Shown here piece after piece: positions 41,357 to 49,225 of a stretch of 64,000 nt of DNA (position 1 is its first letter; each line of letters opens with the position of its first letter). This DNA is from Pseudomonadota bacterium (GTDB taxonomy: Bacteria > Pseudomonadota > Alphaproteobacteria > Rhizobiales > Beijerinckiaceae). Where the stretch lies: positions 23,398 through 87,397 of the forward strand of contig JAEWKH010000001.1 in NCBI GenBank assembly GCA_023386155.1. Reading direction: 5' to 3'. The notes under the pieces are model-generated. The model made no database searches. It was not told the origin of the DNA and saw only the letters and a program-made list of their open reading frames with translations. The position numbers and the translations under genes are program-made.

Positions 41357-44233
41357 ATGGCTATTCGTATCCCTATCGAGGCTGACTTCGACCCCACCCA
41401 AGTCGAGCAGCAGATCCAGCGGATCAACAAGCAGATCGCTGCGATGGGCGCTGCCGTGGCCAAGGCCAGTGGGCAGAAGTTCGAGCCGATCACGCTGGAG
41501 AGCAAGCGGGACCTTGAATACTTCGTCAAGCAGTCGCAGCAGCTGCTGAAGATCCAGGGCGAGCTCAACAAGCGCATGAACGCCAGTGGCCAGAGCGGCA
41601 AGACGCCGTTCGAGGCCAACTGGTCGAAAATGTACCTAGACGAAAAGCAGCGCATCAAGCGGATGCAAGAGGCGCTGGTCTTCATGGGCGCCTCCTTTGA
41701 AAGCCCGAACGCCCCTGCGCGCCCAGGTCAACGCCCAGGTGGCGGCAGCAGCCAGCCGCCGAGCCGTGCGCCTGACCCACCCACCAAGCGCACCCCGGGC
41801 ATCGGCGCCCAGTGGGCCGGGGCCGGCCTGCGCGCCTTCGGGCCGGCGGGCGGTGTTGCCGCAAACTCCCTGTCGACCGGCATGTCCGCCGGCTTCGGCG
41901 CTGGCCTCATGGGCCTGCTGGGCGGCCTGGGCGCACTCGGTATCGGCAAGATCATCGGTGGCGTCACCGAGAAGATGGGCCAGGCCGAGGACAACGCGGT
42001 CGCCTATGACCGGCTCAAGCGCACCCTGGGCGACGTCAATGTCTCGTTCGGCGCGCTGAAGTCCGTCGTCGAGGGCTCGGCGGACAACGTCAAGATCACC
42101 TTCAACGAGGCGGCCCGCTTGGGCAGCCAGTTCGCGAAGCTCGGTAACCTGACCGCTGAGCAGTACCGCAGCCTGGGCACCGAGATCGAGACCGGTACCG
42201 GCCTCTCGCGCGCCTACGGCCTCGACCCGTCCCAGGGCGTGGGCATGCTCGGCACCATGCGTGGCCTGCGTCTCACCAACAACGAGCAGGACAGCCGCAA
42301 GCTGGGTCTGCTGATCGGCGAGACCATCGCCCGCTCGAACGCTTTCTCCAAGGCCGACGAGGTGATGGACGCGATCGCCGGCTACGCCACCCAGCAGACC
42401 CGGGCCAGCCTGGGCGCCAACGTGGGCGGCTACGCCGGCATGTTCTCCGCGCTGACCGGCTCCGGCATCCCAGGGCTCGATCCGACCGGTGCCGCTGGCG
42501 TGTTGGCCAAGGTGAATGCCTCGCTGTCGGCCGGCGGCGCGAAGGGCGAGGCCTCGCAGTTCTTCTCAGCCAGCATCGGCGCCCGCTACGGCCTGGACCC
42601 GTTCCAGACGCAGCTGTGGCGTGAGGGCGGCGCGTTCTCGACCCTGGACGGCACCTTCGGCCCGGGCAGTATGGCGTCGCGCTTCGGCATGCGCGGCCCG
42701 GGCGGCAACACCACCTTCCTCAGCGCATCACTGGACGAGCTGCGCCGGCAGTACGGTGGCAACCAGGGTCGGCTGGCCCACGCGGCCGCCAATCACCTGG
42801 GCGTTAATATGCACCAGGCCATGGCCCTGCTGGCGATCGACCCGAACCAGACCGGCGATATGGAGCGCCGCATGCGCTCGGCCGGCGTCAGCCTGACCGA
42901 CCTGAACGCCGCGGGCATCGCGTCGATGTCCAAGGTTATGTACGGATCCGACTCCGACCGCATGAGCGTGGCCAACAGCCTGCGCGGCCGCACCGGTGCC
43001 GGCGCTCTGAACGCCGACGAGCAGCGCCAGCTCGATGCCGCAATGAAATCCGGCGACATCGATGCGCAGAAGGAGCTGCTGACCCGCCTGGTGGCTTCGC
43101 GCGACCAGGAGCAGACGCAGGGCAAGGACATCCGCGACAGCAAGACCGCCCTCGACAACATCAAGACCGCGCTCGCCGACCGCCTTATCCCGCTGACCCA
43201 GGAGATGCGCCACGGGATCATGTACCTGGCCGGCGGCGAGGGGAAAATGTCTGGCGCTGACATCCAGGAAGCGATGATGCGCGCGGACTCTAAGGGCCGG
43301 CGTCAGGCGATCGAGGGCAAGTACAAGGCCCTGGTCGATGAGCAGGGCCAGGGCATCGTCGATGCCCGGATGAGCGAGGACCCATTCGGCCCGGACGCTG
43401 TGAAGAAGGCCGAGGAGTCTGCGCGTATCCAGGCCGAGGCCAACGCCGAGATCAACCGCCTGAAGCAGGAACAGGCCGACCTGATCGAAGAAGAAAACGA
43501 CCTGCTGAACAACCGGATTCGCGACATGCGGGCCGAGGCGGAGAAGGCTCTGGTGCCTGCCCAGTCTCCCACTGTAAGCGCCGGGGGGCCAAGCCGCCGG
43601 TACGTGAATGGGAGCGGACGTCGCCACGTTGCCGCCGTGTCGACAGGCGCCGGCCATGCCGGCGGCGCGCTCTATAGTGCACTGCTGCAACAGGAATCGG
43701 GCGGTCGCCACACCGATGCCTCTGGCAACCTGATCACCTCAAGCGCGGGAGCTCGTGGGATTTCGCAGGTGATGCCGGGCACCGGCATTGATCCGGGCTT
43801 CGGCGTCACGCCGCTGCGCGACAATTCCGAAGCCGAGTATCAGCGTTTCGGTCGCGACTACCTCAATGCGATGCTGCGCCGCTATGGCGGCGATCGAGCT
43901 AAGGCGCTGGCTGCGTATAACGCGGGGCCTGGCAACGTCGACAAGGCGATCCGGCGCCACGGGGACAACTGGCTGAACGGCCTGCCGGAAGAGACGCAGA
44001 ACTACGTTCCAGGCGTGCTCAACCGGATGGGCGGCGAGGGAACGCCGTTGCCCGCCGACACCAGAGCCGGTGATCCGTTGCGGGTAGACCCGATGGCCTT
44101 CCGTGGCGGCCAGATGGCTGGTGAGCTGACGGTCGAGCTGGGGTTGTCAGCGGAGGCGCGTCGGCTGCTGCAAGCTCCGTCGGGGCCGCTGACCACACGG
44201 ATCAGCACTGCGCGCCCGTTCGGCGCAGCGTAG
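41357..44233 (+). CDS. Tape-measure-like protein with lytic transglycosylase domain
   Basis: 958 residues. Coiled N-terminus (TQVEQQIQRINKQIAAMGAA), a Pro-rich linker near 120-145, a Gly/Ala membrane-like segment (about 170-200), a long helical body, and a C-terminal SLT domain from about residue 770. The SLT has ALLQQESGGR with catalytic Glu780, GARGISQVMPGTG, and YNAGPGNVDKA with the NAGPG motif. Tape-measure proteins with peptidoglycan-cleaving domains drill the cell wall during phage DNA entry. The usual neighbours (tail tube, capsid, portal) are not present. Confidence 0.8.
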   Translation: MAIRIPIEADFDPTQVEQQIQRINKQIAAMGAAVAKASGQKFEPITLESKRDLEYFVKQSQQLLKIQGELNKRMNASGQSGKTPFEANWSKMYLDEKQRIKRMQEALVFMGASFESPNAPARPGQRPGGGSSQPPSRAPDPPTKRTPGIGAQWAGAGLRAFGPAGGVAANSLSTGMSAGFGAGLMGLLGGLGALGIGKIIGGVTEKMGQAEDNAVAYDRLKRTLGDVNVSFGALKSVVEGSADNVKITFNEAARLGSQFAKLGNLTAEQYRSLGTEIETGTGLSRAYGLDPSQGVGMLGTMRGLRLTNNEQDSRKLGLLIGETIARSNAFSKADEVMDAIAGYATQQTRASLGANVGGYAGMFSALTGSGIPGLDPTGAAGVLAKVNASLSAGGAKGEASQFFSASIGARYGLDPFQTQLWREGGAFSTLDGTFGPGSMASRFGMRGPGGNTTFLSASLDELRRQYGGNQGRLAHAAANHLGVNMHQAMALLAIDPNQTGDMERRMRSAGVSLTDLNAAGIASMSKVMYGSDSDRMSVANSLRGRTGAGALNADEQRQLDAAMKSGDIDAQKELLTRLVASRDQEQTQGKDIRDSKTALDNIKTALADRLIPLTQEMRHGIMYLAGGEGKMSGADIQEAMMRADSKGRRQAIEGKYKALVDEQGQGIVDARMSEDPFGPDAVKKAEESARIQAEANAEINRLKQEQADLIEEENDLLNNRIRDMRAEAEKALVPAQSPTVSAGGPSRRYVNGSGRRHVAAVSTGAGHAGGALYSALLQQESGGRHTDASGNLITSSAGARGISQVMPGTGIDPGFGVTPLRDNSEAEYQRFGRDYLNAMLRRYGGDRAKALAAYNAGPGNVDKAIRRHGDNWLNGLPEETQNYVPGVLNRMGGEGTPLPADTRAGDPLRVDPMAFRGGQMAGELTVELGLSAEARRLLQAPSGPLTTRISTARPFGAA

Positions 44234-44238
44234 GGCAA

Positions 44239-44262
44239 AGGGGCCGCCTTCGGGCGGCCTCT
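44239..44262 (+). terminator. Terminator after tape-measure gene
   Basis: Stem GGCCGCC / GGCGGCC with a TTCG tetraloop (44249-44252), outer A-T and G-C pairs, followed by TTGCTGTCT. Six bases after the stop codon. Confidence 0.7.
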
Positions 44263-44273
44263 TGCTGTCTGCT

Positions 44274-44492
44274 TCATCGATTGGCACCGTACTGGTTTGT
44301 AGCTGTGACAGTAGCCCGCTGCTCCCACTCCGTGAGCTTGGCACGGTCGTAGAGGATGGCGCCGCCCAGCTTCGTGAACGGCGGTCCCGAGCCTTGCGAA
44401 CGCCAGTTGGCGAGGGTTCGCACTTTGACGCGACCGCCCCACCTGGCCGAGACCTCAGCGGGCGTCAGATATTTCGGGGTTTCGCTCTTCAT
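44274..44492 (-). CDS. HTH_17 (excisionase-like) protein, minus strand
   Basis: 72 residues. YLTPAEVSARWGGRVKVRTL, then ANWRSQGSGPPFTKLGGAIL is a MerR-like winged-helix typical of excisionase/AlpA-type proteins. It is about 45 percent identical by eye to the + strand gene at 45292, so the two are diverged paralogues. Confidence 0.75.
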   Translation of the reverse strand: MKSETPKYLTPAEVSARWGGRVKVRTLANWRSQGSGPPFTKLGGAILYDRAKLTEWEQRATVTATNQYGANR

Positions 44493-44632
44493 GGTTCATC
44501 ACTCCGACTCACGGTGGCACCTTGGTGTGCATGACCGCAGACGCAGAAACAACCCATAAGCCATTGCTAAATCACGCGTTTTCACGATCCTGATTAGAGG
44601 TCAGGTACTCAGTCACCGGCTCACCTGTCAGA

Positions 44633-44881
44633 TCAATGACTTACGGCCAGTGGAAAATTTTCGGGCGCCAATCGGGCGCCGCAGCGATGAAAGGCGAGAA
44701 GGTCCCGTGGCTTGGAAGTTAGGCGTTGCGCAGGGCGCGCCCGGGCGCGCTCGATCGCGACCTGCAGGGCAACGAGACGCTGCTCGCCAGCGACCCTGAT
44801 TCGCTGCTCTGCCGCTTCGGTGCGGATTGTCAGCATGGCGAGTTCGCTCAGGTGCGCTCGGATCTCGTCGGTCCGGTTCAC
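44633..44881 (-). CDS. Small helical protein coupled to a secreted Cys protein
   Basis: 82 residues from the GTG at 44881. The start codon overlaps the preceding stop (GTGA at 44878-44881 read on the minus strand). The N-terminal 60 residues are an amphipathic helix (DEIRAHLSELAMLTIRTEAA and EQRLVALQVAIERARAR). No signal peptide. Probably made with the exported protein upstream; phage lysis or regulatory role unknown. Confidence 0.55.
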   Translation of the reverse strand: MNRTDEIRAHLSELAMLTIRTEAAEQRIRVAGEQRLVALQVAIERARARPAQRLTSKPRDLLAFHRCGARLAPENFPLAVSH

Positions 44882-45072
44882 CGGCGAACTTCGGCCAAGC
44901 ACTGGGCGCGGGCGGCCTGGTCCTGGACCGCGTAGCACATGGACGGCTCACCGCGGGCCTTCGCCAGGCACCAAGCACGGTGGTCAGGGCTGGCGATCGT
45001 ATAGCAGCTGGAAGCGTCGGCAGCCTGCGCTGCAGCCGGCGCAATAAAGGCGAGAACCAGGACCCAACGCAT
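44878..45072 (-). CDS. Small exported protein with duplicated Cys motif
   Basis: 64 residues from the ATG at 45072, with GGAGG 8 bp upstream. Signal peptide MRWVLVLAFIAPAAAQA. The mature part has two near-repeats: SCYTIASPDHRAWCLAKARG and MCYAVQDQAARAQCLAEVRR (CY-x-(I/V)-x5-R-x2-CLA). Four cysteines suggest two disulfides in the periplasm. Similar small proteins occur in Pseudomonas phage-like DNA. Function unknown. Confidence 0.65.
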   Translation of the reverse strand: MRWVLVLAFIAPAAAQAADASSCYTIASPDHRAWCLAKARGEPSMCYAVQDQAARAQCLAEVRR

Positions 45073-45180
45073 AAACACCTCCAAACCGTTGTGGCTGCTG
45101 CCGTTTTGGCCAGCCTTGCGCCCTATGTGCGCCCTAAAATTATTCCACAGCCCTAAACCCGTGCAATCTCAGGTGTTTCG

Positions 45181-45216
45181 GCGTTAGACCACCAGACTAG
45201 CAGTCTGGTGCAACGC
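45181..45216. repeat. Long hairpin in divergent intergenic region
   Basis: CACCAGACT (45190-45198), AGC, AGTCTGGTG (45202-45210): perfect 9-bp arms, extended after a bulge by GCGTT (45181-45185) and AACGC (45212-45216). No T-run. It sits between the minus-strand exported-protein unit and the + strand HTH gene, next to two tandem TGCGCCCTA motifs (about 45116-45135). Confidence 0.55.
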
Positions 45217-45291
45217 TGAAGGATAAAAAGCGCTTGCGGAGCAGTAAGTTAGGACGCGATCAGTTCATCCGATATCACTGGAGTTCGCGCC

Positions 45292-45519
45292 ATGACCAAG
45301 AAGTTCCTTTCCGCTCAAGAGCTCGTCGACCGCTGGGGAGGCGCCGTCAGCAGCCGCACGCTGGCCAACTGGCGCACGCAGGGCAAAGGGCCTCGCTACG
45401 TCCGCGTGGGCGGCCGGATCATCTACGCCATTGAGGAGGTCGAGGCGTGGGAGAAGCGTAGGTCCGTCCAGAGCACCTCTGAGTACGCGAAGGACACCTT
45501 CAGCGGCGAGGGCATTTGA
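45292..45519 (+). CDS. HTH_17 (excisionase-like) protein, plus strand
   Basis: 75 residues. KFLSAQELVDRWGGAVSSRT, LANWRTQGKGPRYVRVGGRI and VEAWEKRR form a complete winged-helix domain. Paralogue of the minus-strand gene at 44274. It lies downstream of the hairpin region at 45181-45216 and upstream of a likely DNA-binding protein, so it may set the direction of transcription in this module. Confidence 0.75.
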   Translation: MTKKFLSAQELVDRWGGAVSSRTLANWRTQGKGPRYVRVGGRIIYAIEEVEAWEKRRSVQSTSEYAKDTFSGEGI

Positions 45520-45603
45520 GCGTTTCCACGTCCGTTTCCACGCTGCCCGGAGTCGTGATCGGAGAATTGCCTCATCGCCAGTAAGCATGAGGAGTTCGGC
45601 AAC

Positions 45604-45999
45604 ATGGAAACGCGCTTGAAACGGCATCGCAAAAAGCTGCGGGAGGCCGGGGCTATCCGCTTTTCACTGCAGCTTTCGCGAACCGACGTGGAAACGCTGC
45701 GCCGGCTTTGCCGAGAGCATGGAAAGACCCAGCGGGAAATGCTGGGGCTCGGCATTCAGGCCGCAGATGGTCTTCTGGCTGGCCGCTTGCAGGTGGCCAA
45801 TCGGCAGAGCATCGCAGAGAGGCCGCAGGTGCGTGCTCAGCAGGTACCCGCACCCACACCACCCACTGACAGCCGATCGGAATCCCTATCGGCCCTGGAG
45901 CAGCCTCAGCAGACATTCACACCAGCCACAGACGCCGGTGCCGGTGAGCCCTGGTGGCCGGAGAACTACCGCCAGATTCTTCAGCAGGCCCGGGGGTGA
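45604..45999 (+). CDS. Small basic protein, possibly DNA-binding
   Basis: 131 residues. Basic N-terminus (METRLKRHRKKLREAGAIRF), then a ribbon-helix-helix-like stretch (RFSLQLSRTDVETLRRLCRE) and a Pro/Gln-rich disordered tail ending WWPENYRQIL. The ribbon-helix-helix assignment is tentative. It ends 3 bp before the next gene, so probably one operon. Confidence 0.55.
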   Translation: METRLKRHRKKLREAGAIRFSLQLSRTDVETLRRLCREHGKTQREMLGLGIQAADGLLAGRLQVANRQSIAERPQVRAQQVPAPTPPTDSRSESLSALEQPQQTFTPATDAGAGEPWWPENYRQILQQARG

Positions 46000-46002
46000 C
46001 CG

Positions 46003-46938
46003 ATGGAGCTGGAATACTTTGAGCTGTTGCCGGGCTCCGGTCTGCGCCATTTCGAATGCAAGAAGCTGCACGCGACTATCTCTACCACCACCTGCGGCGC
46101 TCGGTATGCCGAGGCGCTGGCGAAGCCTGAGAGCTGCCGGCTGGATCTCTGCCGCACCTGCCAGATCGGCCCAAGGCACGTCGGCACCGAACAGCAGACG
46201 AGGCGTGTCGCGGCGGCAAAGGCCATCATACAGGCTGCGTCGGGCGGGCTGATGCCGGCGGACAATCCACGCATGTGTGTACGCACTGGTCGCCGGGACC
46301 AGCGCCTGGTGAACAGGACGCTCTGTGTGTCGGCTTCGAATCGCGAGCAGGAGTGGCGCCGCGGCCGCAACGCCAAGGGCACAGTGCCGTCCGCCTTTGT
46401 CCCCCTGGTACCAAGGCGCGTTGGCGTGCTGATCGACGGCATGCCGGCCTACCGGATGGTCAGAGATACCCAGAACTGCCAGGAGCCGCTGGCCCGCGCG
46501 ATCCGCTTCACCCCTGGGGTGCGATTCCACGGACAGCGACCGGGCACGCCCACCTGGAACGCTGACCGCGGCGCCTTCGAGTATCGGGCTGCAGGCCGTG
46601 TGCTGCTGGAGCTGCAGCTTGACGGCGCCCTGCATTATATCCCGGTTGAGCGCCTTCACCCGGGCGAGACGCCTGCACACGTGCACCAGGACACCCTTGT
46701 CTGGCCCGTTGAGGTGGCCGCGACCTGGCTGGCCATGGCTGGCGAGGAGGAGGGCCTACAGGTCGATGAGTTCATGCCCATGCCGATCATCTGCGGCGGC
46801 TGCAATTCCGCCCAGGTGTTCGCCCGTGAGCGTGCAGGCCGAGTTGAATGCAAGTGCGGCGCGTGTGGGGCCGAGGCTTCGGAGCGCATCGGATCCACTA
46901 GCGCCGTCAAGGAGGTCAAGAAAGCGACGGCGGGATGA
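46003..46938 (+). CDS. Cys-rich phage-type hypothetical protein
   Basis: 311 residues. An N-terminal Cys set (FECKKLHATI, TTTCGARY, SCRLDLCRTCQIG) and a C-terminal zinc-ribbon set (IICGGCNSAQ, VECKCGACG) frame a globular middle containing a HTH-like basic helix (NREQEWRRGRNAKG). It has no signal peptide. Likely a nucleic-acid-associated zinc protein of phage origin; no family recognised. Confidence 0.55.
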   Translation: MELEYFELLPGSGLRHFECKKLHATISTTTCGARYAEALAKPESCRLDLCRTCQIGPRHVGTEQQTRRVAAAKAIIQAASGGLMPADNPRMCVRTGRRDQRLVNRTLCVSASNREQEWRRGRNAKGTVPSAFVPLVPRRVGVLIDGMPAYRMVRDTQNCQEPLARAIRFTPGVRFHGQRPGTPTWNADRGAFEYRAAGRVLLELQLDGALHYIPVERLHPGETPAHVHQDTLVWPVEVAATWLAMAGEEEGLQVDEFMPMPIICGGCNSAQVFARERAGRVECKCGACGAEASERIGSTSAVKEVKKATAG

Positions 46939-47047
46939 CCCATCAACGCTGACAAGGCGCCGCCCAGGGCGACCACGCTAGTGGAGGCATGGACCGGCGC
47001 TTGGCGGTGTTGGCTTGCCTCACCCGTGCCGCGCTCAAACCCACGGC

Positions 47048-47602
47048 TTAGCTGCGAGCGAGCTCGAGCTCGTCTTCGGGAACGCCTTTGCTGGCTGCAT
47101 ACTCCAAAAACAGTCGGAATGCGTCATCAGGGGCCATCGGCTGCATGTAGATGACTTGGTCACCGTAGGTTGCTGGAAGCTCGAACAGGCCGTGCTCGTA
47201 AACCGGGAAGGTCCCCCACTTCGAACGAACTCGGCCGTTGTCGACCAAGGTGCCGATATGGCTCCAGGTGTCGTTTTCGAGGTAGAGGACGATGTCGCCC
47301 TCTTGAGGGGGGCCGTCGCGGGGAACCAGGTGGTGACGCATGAGCCACTCCATGAAGTCGCGCCCTGCGTAAACATCGGGCTCAGGGATCTGCACGATCC
47401 ACCGGTAGCCCTTCCTGCTACAGAGGCCAAAGGCATAGGTCGCGCACGTCCCATCGCTTTTCACATCTGGGATATGGACGATCGTATGCGGGTAGGTGCT
47501 CCCGAGGACCCTGATGGTGTGCGGGTGCGCCGCTATGGCCACCTTGCCATCCAAAACAAGCGCTTCCCGAAGTTCGCCGGAGGCTGTGTCGTCATCCGTC
47601 AT
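47048..47602 (-). CDS. DUF7689-like (NlpC/P60-fold) protein
   Basis: 184 residues. TCATYAFGL (possible nucleophile Cys), GDIVLYLENDTWSHIGTLVD (His) and SKWGTFPVYEHGLFELPATY match the CYAWA...GDVV.Y...H.G...SKWG pattern of papain-like DUF7689 proteins. By fold these are cysteine peptidases or amidases, but the target is unknown. It is an isolated minus-strand gene near the right end of the island, typical for lysogenic cargo. Confidence 0.55.
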   Translation of the reverse strand: MTDDDTASGELREALVLDGKVAIAAHPHTIRVLGSTYPHTIVHIPDVKSDGTCATYAFGLCSRKGYRWIVQIPEPDVYAGRDFMEWLMRHHLVPRDGPPQEGDIVLYLENDTWSHIGTLVDNGRVRSKWGTFPVYEHGLFELPATYGDQVIYMQPMAPDDAFRLFLEYAASKGVPEDELELARS

Positions 47603-47632
47603 TCAACACCCTCGCTTTAGACCACGGACTTT

Positions 47633-47845
47633 CTACGCGCTCGCTGGGCGCCTGGCTATCCGCGCCCTGATGAACTCATGCACCTCCGACTCTACCCAAG
47701 CCACAGGTGGGCATTTTCCATCGGACAGCGGCACGGGCGCCGGGAACTGGCCGGCAGCGATCAGCTTGTAGAGGGCGCTGCGCTTCAGGCCGACCAGTTC
47801 CTCAACGGCGGGGCGGCGTAACATTCTGACGGGTGTCGTGCTCAT
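47633..47845 (-). CDS. AlpA-like HTH regulator at right end of island
   Basis: 70 residues from the ATG at 47845. VRMLRRPAVEELVGLKRSAL, then YKLIAAGQFPAPVPLSDGKC is a full AlpA/HTH_17 domain, ending HEFIRARIARR. It lies about 150 bp inside the right att end and reads inward. A second AlpA gene sits by the integrase at the left end, so each arm has its own excision-type regulator. Confidence 0.78.
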   Translation of the reverse strand: MSTTPVRMLRRPAVEELVGLKRSALYKLIAAGQFPAPVPLSDGKCPPVAWVESEVHEFIRARIARRPASA

Positions 47846-47998
47846 CGATCTCTCCACGATGGGTGTCCGTCACCGTGGGTATCGTCACGACCGCGAATCC
47901 CCGTCACCCACGTCCGCGCCAAGTGGGTGATGGACTGGGGCACGCAAAGACGCTATCCCGTCAGATGCGCTGATTTTCTTAGGGTTTTTGCAGGGGAA

Positions 47999-48012
47999 TG
48001 GCGGAGAGGGGG
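47999..48012. repeat. Proximal att core within tRNA-Ser 3' end
   Basis: TGGCGGAGAGGGGG, identical to 19178-19191 in direct orientation. It covers CCA, the discriminator base, the acceptor 3' strand and the start of the T stem, so integration leaves the tRNA functional. Confidence 0.82.
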
Positions 48013-48088
48013 AGATTCGAACTCCCGATACGGTTGCCCGTATGCCGCATTTCGAGTGCGGTGCATTCAACCACTCTGCCACCTCTCC
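47999..48088 (-). tRNA. tRNA-Ser(CGA), intact
   Basis: On the minus strand a 90-nt cloverleaf with encoded CCA: acceptor GGAGAGG / CCTCTCC, discriminator G, anticodon stem CCGCA / TGCGG with loop CTCGAAA (anticodon CGA), a long variable arm (ATACGGGCAACCGTAT) typical of serine tRNAs, and TTCGAAT in the T loop. Its 3' end forms the right att core. It lies 264 bp upstream of rplU. Confidence 0.95.
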
Positions 48089-48352
48089 GGGGTGCGAAGG
48101 CCCTAGGGCCCGCTGGTTGAGGCCGGGTGGATATCATGGGCTTGGCGGGTCTTCAAGCACCAAAAATCAGGTTTCTGATTGACAAATGCAAGGTCAGCCC
48201 GTAGTGAGGCTTCCTCTATGGGCGGGTACGAGTGCCTGCCCATATCCATGCGGCAGCTCGCGCTCGCCGTGAACCGAAGCCGGAAACTGCCAAAAAGCCA
48301 ATCCGGTGGGGGCTTTCCCCGCTGAGAATTGGGTTTGAACACGAGGATTAAG

Positions 48353-48745
48353 ATGTTCGCAGTGATCAAGACCGGCGGCAAGCAGTATCGCGTTGCCGCC
48401 AACGACGTCATCACCGTCGCCACGCTCGCAGGCGAGCCTGGCACCGCCGTCACGTTCGACCAGGTTCTCATGGTCACGAACGACGGCTCGACCCAGGTGG
48501 GCGCCCCCCTCGTCGAGGGCGTGACCGTGGCGGGCGAGGTGGTGGAGCACACCCGCGGCGAGAAGGTCATCTCCTTCAAGAAGCGCCGCCGTCAGAATTC
48601 GCGCCGCAAGCGCGGGCATCGCCAGGACTACACCGTGGTGCGGATCACCGAGATCCTCGCCGGTGGCGCGAAGCCCAAGAAGGCTGCGGCCAAGAAGACC
48701 ACCAAGGCTGCGGCTGACGAAGCTGCGCCGGCCACCGCTGAATAA
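48353..48745 (+). CDS. rplU: 50S ribosomal protein L21
   Basis: 130 residues from the ATG at 48353, with GAGGA upstream. MFAVIKTGGKQYRV is the universal L21 start. KVISFKKRRRQNSRRKRGHR is the rRNA-binding core. The C-terminal Ala/Lys tail (KPKKAAAKKTTKAAADEAA) is the extension usual in this bacterial group. It is followed 34 bp later by rpmA, the conserved order. Confidence 0.97.
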   Translation: MFAVIKTGGKQYRVAANDVITVATLAGEPGTAVTFDQVLMVTNDGSTQVGAPLVEGVTVAGEVVEHTRGEKVISFKKRRRQNSRRKRGHRQDYTVVRITEILAGGAKPKKAAAKKTTKAAADEAAPATAE

Positions 48746-48779
48746 GCGCAGGCATTACACAGGAACACGGGAGTAACCC

Positions 48780-49046
48780 ATGGCTCACAAAAAAGCAGGC
48801 GGTTCGTCTCGCAACGGTCGCGACTCCGAAGGCCGTCGTCTGGGCGTCAAGAAGTTCGGCGATCAGCAGGTTGTCGCTGGCAACATCATTATTCGTCAGC
48901 GCGGCACGAAATGGCATGCCGGCGCCAATGTCGGCATGGGCAAAGACCACACCCTCTTTGCCACGGCCAATGGCCGAGTCCGATTCCTTACGCGTCAAGG
49001 CCGAGCCTTTGTATCGGTCGTACCGGCCCAAGAGGCCGCAGAGTAA
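48780..49046 (+). CDS. rpmA: 50S ribosomal protein L27
   Basis: 88 residues, MAHKKAGGSSRNGRDSEGRR, the typical L27 N-terminus reaching the peptidyl-transferase centre, without the cleaved leader found in Firmicutes. IIRQRGTKWHAGANVGMGKD follows. It lies in an operon with rplU and is followed by a strong terminator. Confidence 0.97.
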   Translation: MAHKKAGGSSRNGRDSEGRRLGVKKFGDQQVVAGNIIIRQRGTKWHAGANVGMGKDHTLFATANGRVRFLTRQGRAFVSVVPAQEAAE

Positions 49047-49151
49047 ACGGCGAGAGCGAAACGAAGGAGCTCCCGCCGGCATCACACCGACCCGGCGGAT
49101 CCAAAGCTCCAAACAGGCCCTAAAAGGCCAAGCTCGGATCCGAAATCGACA

Positions 49152-49180
49152 GGGGAGGTGGGATGTCCACCTCCCCTTCG
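49152..49180 (+). terminator. Terminator after rplU-rpmA
   Basis: GGGGAGGTGG (49152-49161), five-base loop, CCACCTCCCC (49167-49176), then TTCGTCATTTC. Perfect 10-bp stem. Confidence 0.8.
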
Positions 49181-49225
49181 TCATTTCTCGGGCCCAGGGA
49201 GGGCCCAACGGATCGGAGCAAGACG

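Larger units (their letters stand above)
19178..48012. mobile_element. Integrated island (P4-like satellite/prophage hybrid) at tRNA-Ser(CGA)
   Basis: About 28.8 kb between the 14-bp direct repeats. It contains a P4-type integrase, AlpA, a primase-helicase, an efflux and redox cargo block, an iteron-like candidate origin, a resolvase, a tape-measure-like protein and several HTH proteins. No capsid, portal, protease or large terminase is recognised. Codon usage of the phage-like parts (many CTG, CAG, GAG codons) looks more gammaproteobacterial than the flanking core genes. The boundaries are directly seen as repeats; the mobility is inferred. Confidence 0.75.
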
